Shown: positions 1 to 5,841 of the stretch, one piece after another
Layout: the number at the start of each line of letters is the position of its first letter
Position numbering within the stretch: the stretch's first letter is position 1
Origin: Candidatus Latescibacterota bacterium
Lineage (GTDB): Bacteria > Latescibacterota > UBA2968 > GCA-2709665
Assembly: GCA_030746455.1 (NCBI GenBank)
Contig: JASLMQ010000399.1
Location: forward strand, 1 to 5,841
Direction: 5' to 3'
DNA: 5,841 bases
Made by a program: the position numbers and the translations under genes
The notes under the pieces: model-generated
The model's database searches: none
What the model saw: only the letters and a program-made list of their open reading frames with translations
Told to the model about the DNA's origin: nothing

Positions 1-1484
1 ACAGGAAGGAGGACGTCTACGAGATCATCAACACCGTAGGCGCCCAGTCCTCGATCGAGCGCATCCGGATCTTCAACAAGGAGGGCCGGATCATGTTCTC
101 GACCGACCGGACGGAGCGCGGCAAGGCGGCCGACAAGAAGGCCGAGGCCTGCACGCGGTGCCACATCGGGGACCAACCGGTGTCCCGTCTGGAGGGGAAG
201 GAGCTGACCCGCACCTTCCAGGCGGCAGATGGCCACCGGGTCCTCGGTTTGATCACGCCGGTCTACAATGAGCCCACCTGCGCTGGCCAGGCCTGCCACC
301 CCGGCCCGGAGGAACAGCAGGTGCTCGGCGTGCTGGACGTCCAGATGTCTCTGGCGGGCATCGACAGCGCCCTGAAGGATCAGGACCAGCGGTTCCGTCT
401 CCTCACCTATGTGCTGATGCTGATCATCGCCTCCACCTGCGGCGCATTCCTCTGGCGGTTCGTGCACGTTCCGGTCCAGACCCTCATCCAGGGAACCGAG
501 CAGGTGGCGAAGGGGAACCTGGACCACCGCATCCCGATCCGCTCGCAGACCGAGATCGGCCGCCTCGCGAGCTCGTTCAACCAGATGGCGGAGGAGCTGG
601 GCAGGGCTCGGGAGCAGATCACCGACTGGACCCAGACCCTTGCGCAGCGCGTCGAGGAAAAGACACGGTCTCTGCGCGATGCCCAGGCCAAGTTGGTCCA
701 GAGCGAAAAGATGGCCTCTTTGGGCGCGCTGTCTGCTGCGGTCGCCCATGAAATCAACAACCCGCTCAGCGGCGTTCTGACCTATACCCGGCTGCTGAGC
801 AAGATCGTGGGCAGGAATGGACCCGATCCGGGGAGGGTCGAAGACATCCAGAAGTATCTGGACTCCATGGAGTCCGAGGTCGCACGGTGCGGCAAGATCG
901 TCGGGAACCTGCTCGAATTCTCCCGGCAATCGGGCATTGTGGTCACCGAGGTGGGCCTCAATGGCCTCGTCGAAAAGGCCCTGTTTCTGGTCGAACACAG
1001 GCTGGAGATGCAGGAGATCCGCCTGGCCCGCGAAATGAGTTCGGGCCTGCCCGATGTCGTGTGCGATGCCGACCAGATCCAGCAGGCCATCCTCGCCATT
1101 CTGATCAATGCGGTTGAAGCGATGCCGGACGGAGGTACGCTCAAAGTCACAACCCGGAGGACCGGTGACCTCGAGGAGGTCGGCGCCGGCGTCGAGATCG
1201 ACATCGCGGATACCGGCGTCGGGATACCCAGGGATGTGCTGCCCAGGCTGTTCGAGCCCTTCTTCACCACCAAGCAGGACAAGAAGGGCGTGGGGCTGGG
1301 CCTGTCGGTGGCCTACGGCATTGTCCGGCGACACCAGGGACGCATCGACGTGAGATCCGATGAAGGGCAGGGAACCACCTTCGTGATCGGCCTGCCCGAG
1401 CGGCCCCAGATGCAGGAAGAAGCTCTGGGAGCCGGACTGTCGGGGGCGCAGACGCCAGGCCAGCCCGAGGAGGGAATGGGATGA
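1..1484 (+). CDS. Di-heme sensor histidine kinase (HK1), 5' partial
   Basis: Membrane sensor kinase cut by the left edge. The frame is open from base 3 and gives 493 visible residues (numbered from there). The missing N-terminus should hold the first membrane helix. Visible domains in order: an extracytoplasmic sensor (1-130) with a c-type heme motif CTRCH (50-54) and a second motif CAGQACH (93-99, CX4CH spacing); a membrane helix (about 133-152); HAMP (about 153-205); a coiled-coil linker (about 205-240); a HisKA dimerisation domain with phospho-acceptor His249 in AHEINNPL; and an ATPase domain with N box Asn369, G1 DTGVGIP (403-409), F box EPFFTTK and G2 GVGLGLS. All catalytic boxes are intact. 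The stop overlaps the RR1 start by 4 nt, so RR1 is the expected phosphorylation partner. Heme attachment implies the sensor faces the periplasm. Ligand or redox sensing is inference. The ATG at base 93 lies inside the sensor domain and is not the true start. Confidence 0.93.
   Translation, partial: RKEDVYEIINTVGAQSSIERIRIFNKEGRIMFSTDRTERGKAADKKAEACTRCHIGDQPVSRLEGKELTRTFQAADGHRVLGLITPVYNEPTCAGQACHPGPEEQQVLGVLDVQMSLAGIDSALKDQDQRFRLLTYVLMLIIASTCGAFLWRFVHVPVQTLIQGTEQVAKGNLDHRIPIRSQTEIGRLASSFNQMAEELGRAREQITDWTQTLAQRVEEKTRSLRDAQAKLVQSEKMASLGALSAAVAHEINNPLSGVLTYTRLLSKIVGRNGPDPGRVEDIQKYLDSMESEVARCGKIVGNLLEFSRQSGIVVTEVGLNGLVEKALFLVEHRLEMQEIRLAREMSSGLPDVVCDADQIQQAILAILINAVEAMPDGGTLKVTTRRTGDLEEVGAGVEIDIADTGVGIPRDVLPRLFEPFFTTKQDKKGVGLGLSVAYGIVRRHQGRIDVRSDEGQGTTFVIGLPERPQMQEEALGAGLSGAQTPGQPEEGMG
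1467..1474 (+). promoter_or_regulatory. Ribosome binding site of RR1
   Basis: GAGGAGGG lies 6 nt before the ATG at 1481, inside the end of the HK1 coding region. This strong Shine-Dalgarno match, together with the ATGA overlap, fixes the RR1 start and suggests translational coupling to HK1. Confidence 0.8.
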
Positions 1485-2245
1485 CCCAGAAACCCCGCAT
1501 TCTCATTGTCGATGACGAAGCGGTGGTCCGTGATTCGCTCCGCGAATGGTTCGCCGAGGACGGCTACCCGGTGGATACGGCCGCTGACGGCTTTGAGGCC
1601 ATCAAGAAGATGCAGGGCGATCGATTCGACATCCTGCTCCTGGATATCAAGATGCCCGGCATGGACGGGATGGAGCTCCAGCGCAAGGTCAAGGAAATCG
1701 ACCCCGGTGCGGTCATCATCATCATGACCGCCTATGCGTCGGTCGACACGGCCGTGCAGGCCCTGAAGGAGGGCGCCTACGACTACATCACCAAGCCGTT
1801 CGATCCCGACGACCTGCAACACACCGTCAATAACGCCGCCGAGCGCCAGGGCCTCCTCAAGGAGAACGTGGAGCTTCGTGAACGGATCGAGGCCATTGCA
1901 GACGTCGGGATCCGGGAGATCGTTGGGGAAAGCCCCGCCATTCTCAGGGTCAAGGAGCTGATCCACACCGTCGCCGAAACAGATGCCACCGTTCTGATTG
2001 TCGGAGAGAGCGGTACGGGGAAGGAGCTCGTGGCCCGGGCGATCCACCGGGAGAGCCCGCGGCGACACATGCCAATGGTCGTGGCCAACTGCGCGGGCCT
2101 GCCCGAGGGCCTCATCGAGAGCGAGCTCTTCGGTCACGAAAAGGGTGCCTTCACTGGCGCCGAGTACAAAAGGAAGGGACGGTTCGAGCTCGCGCACGGC
2201 GGGACCATCTTCTTCGACGAGGTCGGCGACATCGCCCTCAAGACC

Positions 2246-2248
2246 TAG
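2246..2248 (+). other. Premature amber codon within RR1
   Basis: The TAG follows ALKT and precedes IDLLRILE. In NtrC-family proteins this stretch normally reads like LQxxLLRxLE, so CAG (Gln) is the likely original codon and one C-to-T transition explains the stop. TAG also ends the RR1 frame itself (2846-2848) and the archaemetzincin gene (3406-3408), so it appears to be an ordinary stop in this genome. Confidence 0.85.
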
Positions 2249-2840
2249 ATCGATCTGCTCAGGATCCTCGAGGACAAGACCTTCACCCGGCTGGGTGGGA
2301 CCGAGCCCATCGAGGTCGATTTCCGCGTGATCGCGGCAACCAACGGGGATCTACCCCTTGCCGTGGAGGAGGGAAAGTTCCGGCTGGATCTCTACTACAG
2401 GATCAACGTATTCACCATCGAGCTGCCGCCGCTGCGTGAGCGTGGTGACGACATCCCGTTGCTGGCCGAGCACTTCCTGGAACGGTCCGCACGAGAGATG
2501 GGCAAGCCTGCATCGGGTTTCTCTCGCGACGCCCTACAGTGCCTGAAGGCCTACGACTGGCCCGGCAATGTCCGCGAGCTGGAGAATGCGGTCGAACGGG
2601 CCATCGTTGTCCAAAAGGGCAGGGAGATACAGCTCGAAGACCTCCCGGTCACGGACCCGCCGCGGACGCACCAGGCGCCCACCCAGGAGGCGCAAGATCT
2701 CTCCCTGGCCGAGCTGGAGAAGCAGCACATCCAGGAGGTGCTCGACCAGATGGCAGGAAACGTCTCCAAAGCTGCCAGGGCCCTGAAGATCGATCGGGTG
2801 ACGCTCTACAACAAGATCAAGAAGTACGGCCTCAGGCGAC

Positions 2841-2845
2841 AAGGA
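2841..2845 (+). promoter_or_regulatory. Ribosome binding site of the archaemetzincin gene
   Basis: AAGGA overlaps the last codons of RR1 and lies 8 nt before the ATG at 2854. It supports this start over any upstream in-frame start, all of which would lie inside the RR1 coding region. Confidence 0.6.
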
Positions 2846-2853
2846 TAGGCGGA

Positions 2854-3408
2854 ATGGTCACGGTCCGTCTCCTTCGCGTGGGGGCCGTCGCTCCAGAGAT
2901 GGTGGACGCGGTGAGGGGTGCGGTGGGCGATACGCTCGGCTGCCGCGTCGAGACCCACGGCGAAATCCTCGACCCGGGGTTCGCCTTCGACCCGGAGCGA
3001 CGGCAGTACAACTCGACTCAGATCCTCCATCACCTGGAGGCCCATTACGAGGACGGGGCCGACCGTACGCTGGGTCTCACCGAGGTCGACCTCTTCATCC
3101 CGATCCTCACCTTCGTATTCGGTGAGGCTCTCTTGGATCGATCCTCGGCGGTTGTCTCCCTCCATCGCCTGAGGCTCCGGTTCTACGGCCTCCCGGAGGA
3201 CGAAGAACGACTCCTGCACCGAGTCCAAACCGAGGCCGTACACGAGCTGGGCCACACCTACGGCCTCATCCACTGCGCGGACTTCGCCTGTGCGATGCAC
3301 GCCTCGAGGGTGGCCGACGAAACCGACCTGAAGGGCCCGGGGTTCTGCGCCGATTGCTCCAAGAGCCTGGTCAGCAAGTCCCTGCAGCCGATGCGGTACC
3401 GTCGGTAG
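2854..3408 (+). CDS. amzA: Archaemetzincin-family zinc metalloprotease
   Basis: A 184-residue protein, about the usual size for single-domain prokaryotic archaemetzincins. The zinc site HELGHTYGLIH (130-140) gives ligands His130, His134 and His140 and catalytic Glu131. It is followed by Cys141, Cys146, CAM with the Met-turn Met148, and CADC (165-168). This is the family signature HExxHxxGx3Cx4CxM followed by CxxC, where the four cysteines bind a second, structural zinc. The spacing from Met to the last CxxC is 16 residues here. Upstream segments LGLTEVDLFIPILTFVFGEA (74-93) and AVVSLHRLRLRFYG (99-112) are also typical. No signal peptide or membrane segment is seen, so the product is probably cytoplasmic. 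Physiological substrates of prokaryotic members are poorly known. It starts 5 nt after the RR1 stop and is probably cotranscribed with HK1 and RR1. The symbol follows family naming only. Confidence 0.94.
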   Translation: MVTVRLLRVGAVAPEMVDAVRGAVGDTLGCRVETHGEILDPGFAFDPERRQYNSTQILHHLEAHYEDGADRTLGLTEVDLFIPILTFVFGEALLDRSSAVVSLHRLRLRFYGLPEDEERLLHRVQTEAVHELGHTYGLIHCADFACAMHASRVADETDLKGPGFCADCSKSLVSKSLQPMRYRR

Positions 3409-3478
3409 AGGAACGGCACCTGGCGCGTCCCGACTGCGGACCCCATCAGCTTCTCACCGAGCAACACACGCGAGATGA

Positions 3479-3512
3479 AATCCCCCCGTTTCGAAGCCGA
3501 AGCGGGGGGATT
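3479..3512 (+). terminator. Strong GC-rich hairpin, possible terminator after the archaemetzincin gene
   Basis: The arms 3479-3493 and 3498-3512 can form a 15-bp stem with one T-G wobble, closed by the four-base loop AAGC. The outer ten pairs (AATCCCCCCG with CGGGGGGATT) are perfect. It lies 70 nt after the archaemetzincin stop and before the next promoter, a plausible place for a terminator. No T run follows on the + strand, and the minus strand has only a short TTT, so it is not a classical intrinsic terminator. It could instead be a dispersed intergenic repeat or an mRNA 3' stabiliser. Confidence 0.5.
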
Positions 3513-3564
3513 GACCTGTGGAGTTGGTAGCGCCAGAACAGCGGGAAGTTCGTCAAGAAACCCG

Positions 3565-3594
3565 TTGACACGTCCGGGCCCCACTGACTATACT
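3565..3594 (+). promoter_or_regulatory. Sigma-70 type promoter of the HK2 operon
   Basis: A perfect -35 box TTGACA (3565-3570) is separated by 18 bp from a -10 box TATACT (3589-3594), one base from the TATAAT consensus. Transcription would start near 3600-3602, about 42 nt before the HK2 ATG. Such a match is notable in G+C-rich DNA and marks HK2-RR2 as a transcription unit separate from HK1-RR1-archaemetzincin. Confidence 0.75.
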
Positions 3595-3598
3595 TGCC

Positions 3599-3611
3599 GT
3601 GCGATCCGCAC
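3599..3611 (+). repeat. Small inverted repeat at the predicted transcription start
   Basis: GTGCG-ATC-CGCAC has perfect 5-bp arms around a 3-base centre and sits on the predicted start point of the HK2 promoter. The position would suit a repressor operator or a 5' end hairpin. The short arms could occur by chance. Confidence 0.3.
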
Positions 3612-3622
3612 ACGATCTTGCA

Positions 3623-3636
3623 TCTCGACACCGAGA
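3623..3636 (+). repeat. Small leader hairpin covering the weak HK2 ribosome binding site
   Basis: TCTCG-ACAC-CGAGA has perfect 5-bp arms. The right arm holds GAGA (3633-3636), the only purine-rich stretch at a suitable distance (7 nt) from the HK2 ATG. If the hairpin forms in RNA it would mask that weak Shine-Dalgarno sequence. This is inference from sequence alone. Confidence 0.3.
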
Positions 3637-3643
3637 CGCAGCC

Positions 3644-5536
3644 ATGAGATTCAGACTTGCCTGGAAGCTCGGCGCTGTGGTTGTAGCGATCATCACCGCC
3701 GCCATCGCCATCTCCGGATACGTTAGCAACCTCATCTGGGCCCACAGCTCGGAACAGTCGATCCGAGAGTCCCTCAGATTCTACTCCGACTCCATCAACA
3801 AGGGAATGGGCCAGCTGATGATGAGCGGTAGCAACGAGCGGATCAAGGTGCTGATCGACGAGATGTCCCGGGAGAGCGAGGTCTACGGCGACATCCGGCT
3901 GATATCGCACCACTCGGGAGGGGTGGTGGCGTCTCGCTTTGGAGAGGAGAGCACGTTCGAGCACGGGGATGCAGAGTGCGCGATCTGCCACGATCGAGAG
4001 GGTCTCGGAGGTGAGCCCGATATCGTGGATTTCGTGGACGAGGATTCCCACGGTAACCGGACGCTCTGCGTTGTGGCCCCGATCATCAACGACAGGCGAT
4101 GCGCGGGCTGTCACGAGGGAGACCCCCCGATCCTGGGTTTTCTCAACGTCGATTATTCCCTCCGCCAGATCGACGTGACCACGGCCAGAAACCGGTTCCT
4201 CAACCTGATCACCGGCCTGACGTCCCTGCTTATGGGCATCGTTGCCACGTTGCTGGTCTTCTCGCGCATGCTGGAGAAGCCGATCAGCGGGCTGATCGAG
4301 GGCACCAAGAGGATCGCCGCCGGCCAGCTCGACCTCCGCTTCGATCGAACGCGAAACGACGAGGTAGGGGTGTTGGAAGAGTCGTTCGGCACCATGGCGA
4401 AAAGGATCCGGGCCCACCAGGAAGAGCTCCGGGGTGCGATGGAGTATCTCGAAGGGATCGTGGAGAACTCGGCCGACATCATCATCACCGTTACGCTTGA
4501 CGGGTTCATCGAGACGTTCAACCGTGGCGCGGAGCAGGCCCTGGGCTACAGCCGGGCTGAGGTCGTCGGACGCCGGATCGAGATGCTCTTCGCGGATCCC
4601 CGCGAGAGGGACGTTGCCATCGCTCGGCTAAGGGATACCGACAATGTCAGGAATTACGAAACCCATTTCAAGACCAAGGAGGGCCGGGTCCGCGATGTTC
4701 TGCTAACGCTCTCCCGACTCCGCGATCGAGAAGGAAACCCCATCGGCACCTTCGGGATCAGCAAGGATGTCACCGAGGAACAGCGGCTTCTTCGGGAGCT
4801 CGTGCAGTCACAGAGGCTTGCGGCCATCGGCCAGGCCGTGACCGGGATTCAGCACGCCATCAAGAACTCGCTAAACGCGTTGAAAGGGGGCTCCTACCTG
4901 GTTCTGAACGGAGTGACCAGGGACAACCGAGAGCGGATTCAGGAAGGTCGGGACATGATCGAGGAGGGGATCGAACGGATCGGGAACCTCTCTCGCAACA
5001 TGCTGGATTACGCCAAAGAGTGGAAGCTGGAGCTCGAGCGCGTGGACCTCAACCACGTGGTCTCGAGGGCCTGCGAAGAGAATCAACAGGCAGCCGTCGA
5101 CCAGGGAGTGGCGCTGCGCCACGAACCGTCCGATGGGCTGCCTGACGTGCTGGGAGATTCCAATCTGATCCACATGGCCGTCACCGACATCCTGGTCAAT
5201 GCAATCGACGCCTGCGTCTGGAAGGACTACCCCTCGGACGAGTTACCCGAGGTGGTGGCGGGAACCTTCCCTGCTCCGCAGGACGGCTTCGTGGCGATCG
5301 AGGTCCGCGACAACGGGTGCGGCATGGACGACGATATCCGGCAAGAGATCTTCACCCCGTTCTTCAGCACAAAACTCGTCCAGGGGACCGGTCTGGGGTT
5401 GGCATTGACCGAACGGTTCGTGAGAGTGCACGGGGGAGATATCTCCGTGGAATCCGAGCCCGACCGGGGCTCCGCGTTCCGCATTCATCTACCCATTGAT
5501 GGTCCGGAAGACAGGAAGGAGACAGTTGATGCCTAA
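3644..5536 (+). CDS. Di-heme PAS sensor histidine kinase (HK2)
   Basis: Complete 630-residue sensor kinase. A membrane helix (about 8-32) is followed by a periplasmic sensor (about 33-183) with two c-type heme motifs, CAICH (112-116) and CAGCH (153-157). Then come a second helix (about 185-207), HAMP (about 208-262), a PAS domain (about 268-380), a HisKA-like domain with probable phospho-acceptor His404 in QHAIKNSL, and an ATPase domain with N box Asn519, G1 DNGCGM, F box FTPFFSTK (570-577) and G2 GTGLGLAL (581-588). The residue after His404 is Ala instead of the usual Glu/Asp. ATG 3644 is preferred over an in-frame GTG at 3599, because that GTG lies at or before the predicted transcript start and would place a charged extension before the membrane helix. 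The Shine-Dalgarno sequence is weak. RR2 overlaps its 3' end and is the likely partner. A redox, gas or other heme-linked signal is inferred. Confidence 0.94.
   Translation: MRFRLAWKLGAVVVAIITAAIAISGYVSNLIWAHSSEQSIRESLRFYSDSINKGMGQLMMSGSNERIKVLIDEMSRESEVYGDIRLISHHSGGVVASRFGEESTFEHGDAECAICHDREGLGGEPDIVDFVDEDSHGNRTLCVVAPIINDRRCAGCHEGDPPILGFLNVDYSLRQIDVTTARNRFLNLITGLTSLLMGIVATLLVFSRMLEKPISGLIEGTKRIAAGQLDLRFDRTRNDEVGVLEESFGTMAKRIRAHQEELRGAMEYLEGIVENSADIIITVTLDGFIETFNRGAEQALGYSRAEVVGRRIEMLFADPRERDVAIARLRDTDNVRNYETHFKTKEGRVRDVLLTLSRLRDREGNPIGTFGISKDVTEEQRLLRELVQSQRLAAIGQAVTGIQHAIKNSLNALKGGSYLVLNGVTRDNRERIQEGRDMIEEGIERIGNLSRNMLDYAKEWKLELERVDLNHVVSRACEENQQAAVDQGVALRHEPSDGLPDVLGDSNLIHMAVTDILVNAIDACVWKDYPSDELPEVVAGTFPAPQDGFVAIEVRDNGCGMDDDIRQEIFTPFFSTKLVQGTGLGLALTERFVRVHGGDISVESEPDRGSAFRIHLPIDGPEDRKETVDA
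5516..5521 (+). promoter_or_regulatory. Ribosome binding site of RR2
   Basis: AAGGAG, within a longer AGGAAGGAG stretch, lies 7 nt before the ATG at 5529 and inside the end of the HK2 coding region. It fixes the RR2 start and is much stronger than the HK2 site, so RR2 may be made in excess of its kinase. Confidence 0.75.
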
Positions 5537-5841
5537 GCAGGTTCTCATTATCGACGACGACCCGAACACCGTGAAGTACCTCTCCGTCGTGTTGAGCGAG
5601 AACGGATACGATACGATCTCCGCCGCCGACGGCAACGAAGGCCTTGAGAAGGTCAAGGAGGCAATACCCGATCTCATCGTCTTGGACGTCATGATGCCCA
5701 AGAGAACGGGGTTCGTCCTCTTCAACCTCCTCAAGAAAGACGACCAGTACAAAGACATCCCGGTGCTCATGCTCACCGGCGTGAGCGGGGTTCTCGACGA
5801 TATGGAGAGCCGGAAGGACGAGGACTCTGAGAAGCCCTACG
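5529..5841 (+). CDS. Receiver-domain response regulator (RR2), 3' partial
   Basis: The frame opens at ATG 5529, overlaps the HK2 stop by 8 nt and runs off the right edge after 104 complete codons. The start is a CheY-like receiver: QVLIIDDD (4-11) supplies the acidic Mg2+ pocket, phospho-acceptor Asp53 lies in LIVLDVMMP (49-57), and Thr83 lies in MLTG. The following stretch GVLDDMESRKDEDSEKPY is unusually acidic and charged for the alpha4 region. Lys102-Pro103 could be the conserved switch lysine, but it lies only 19 residues after Thr83 (22 in CheY), so the true Lys-Pro may lie past the edge with an insertion between. The output domain, if any, cannot be seen. Translational overlap makes it the expected partner of HK2. 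Confidence 0.88.
   Translation, partial: MPKQVLIIDDDPNTVKYLSVVLSENGYDTISAADGNEGLEKVKEAIPDLIVLDVMMPKRTGFVLFNLLKKDDQYKDIPVLMLTGVSGVLDDMESRKDEDSEKPY

Larger units (their letters stand above)
1481..2848 (+). pseudogene. NtrC-family sigma-54-dependent response regulator (RR1), interrupted by an in-frame TAG
   Basis: Without the internal stop this is a full-length 455-codon NtrC-type activator. The receiver domain (1-120) has Asp11/Asp12, phospho-acceptor Asp55, Thr83 and Lys105. The AAA+ domain (about 147-385) has Walker A GESGTGK (175-181), the sigma-54 contact loop GAFTGA (222-227), Walker B FFDE (244-247), sensor I region RVIAATN and WPGNVREL (360-367). A Fis-type helix-turn-helix is at about 426-451. 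Codon 256 is TAG. The frame resumes at once with IDLLRILED, matching the family pattern in which that position is usually Gln. As written, translation gives a 255-residue product with receiver, Walker A/B and GAFTGA but no sensor II arginine or DNA-binding domain, so it should not activate transcription. The other key residues look undamaged, so the change is recent or is a sequence error. HK1 is the likely cognate kinase. Confidence 0.9.

Noticed and set aside
1313..2197. Long open frame on the minus strand opposite HK1 and RR1
   Set aside because: It is antisense to two well-recognised coding regions, has no recognisable motifs and is expected in G+C-rich DNA with biased third positions.
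2246..2248. Pyrrolysine or reassigned amber codon in RR1
   Set aside because: Two other frames in the window end in TAG at natural protein ends, and the expected residue here is Gln. A simple transition is the more economical explanation.
2327..2848. Separate gene for the RR1 C-terminal part starting at GTG 2327
   Set aside because: The GTG is the Val of the conserved AAA+ segment RVIAATN, has no well-placed ribosome binding site and would start mid-domain. It is the continuation of RR1. Low-level restart cannot be excluded.
2539..2853. Upstream extension of the archaemetzincin frame
   Set aside because: The extension overlaps the conserved RR1 C-terminus in another frame and its translation is low-complexity. 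The family N-terminus matches the ATG at 2854, which has its own ribosome binding site.
3421..3437. Possible sigma-54 promoter (TGGCGC...TGC)
   Set aside because: The spacing between GG and GC is 12 nt instead of the required 10, and the -12 element is poor.
3599..3643. GTG at 3599 as the HK2 start
   Set aside because: It falls at or before the predicted transcription start and adds a charged extension ahead of the membrane helix. ATG 3644 gives a normal membrane-anchored N-terminus.
3446..4417. Long open frame on the minus strand opposite HK2 and the intergenic hairpin
   Set aside because: It runs through the hairpin and promoter region and is antisense to the heme sensor domain of HK2. 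No family features are seen in its translation.

Overview
The window is a G+C-rich, gene-dense bacterial fragment with strong G/C preference at third codon positions. All genes lie on the + strand. It holds two adjacent two-component signalling units whose kinases both carry c-type heme attachment motifs in their sensor domains. A small archaemetzincin-family metalloprotease gene lies between them. Multiheme sensing, sigma-54-dependent response regulators and a bacterial archaemetzincin together suggest a respiring deltaproteobacterium-like lineage (Desulfobacterota, Myxococcota or relatives). No phylogenetic marker is present, so this is only a guess.

Region 1 (1-3408) looks like one operon. 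It starts with a histidine kinase cut off at the left edge (HK1, heme motifs CTRCH and CAGQACH). Its stop overlaps the start of an NtrC-type response regulator (RR1) by 4 nt. Five nt after RR1 comes the archaemetzincin gene. RR1 is interrupted by an in-frame TAG at 2246-2248, inside the AAA+ domain at a position where relatives usually have Gln. The frame then continues intact to a normal C-terminus. This is a single CAG-to-TAG type change: a recent nonsense mutation or a sequence error.

Region 2 (3409-3643) is intergenic. It contains a strong GC-rich hairpin, a near-consensus sigma-70 type promoter (TTGACA, 18 bp, TATACT) and two small inverted repeats in the predicted leader of the next gene.

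Region 3 (3644-5841) is a second operon. It has a complete kinase (HK2, 630 aa: membrane anchor, di-heme sensor, HAMP, PAS, kinase core), overlapped by 8 nt by a receiver-domain response regulator (RR2) that runs off the right edge.

Inferred working model: both kinases sense a periplasmic redox state or ligand through covalently bound heme. HK1 would signal to RR1, which activates sigma-54 promoters if intact. HK2 would signal to RR2, whose output cannot be seen here. The sensor domains look like diverged paralogues, so the locus may read one type of signal into two outputs. Why a zinc metalloprotease is cotranscribed with the first unit is open and is the most interesting question in the window.
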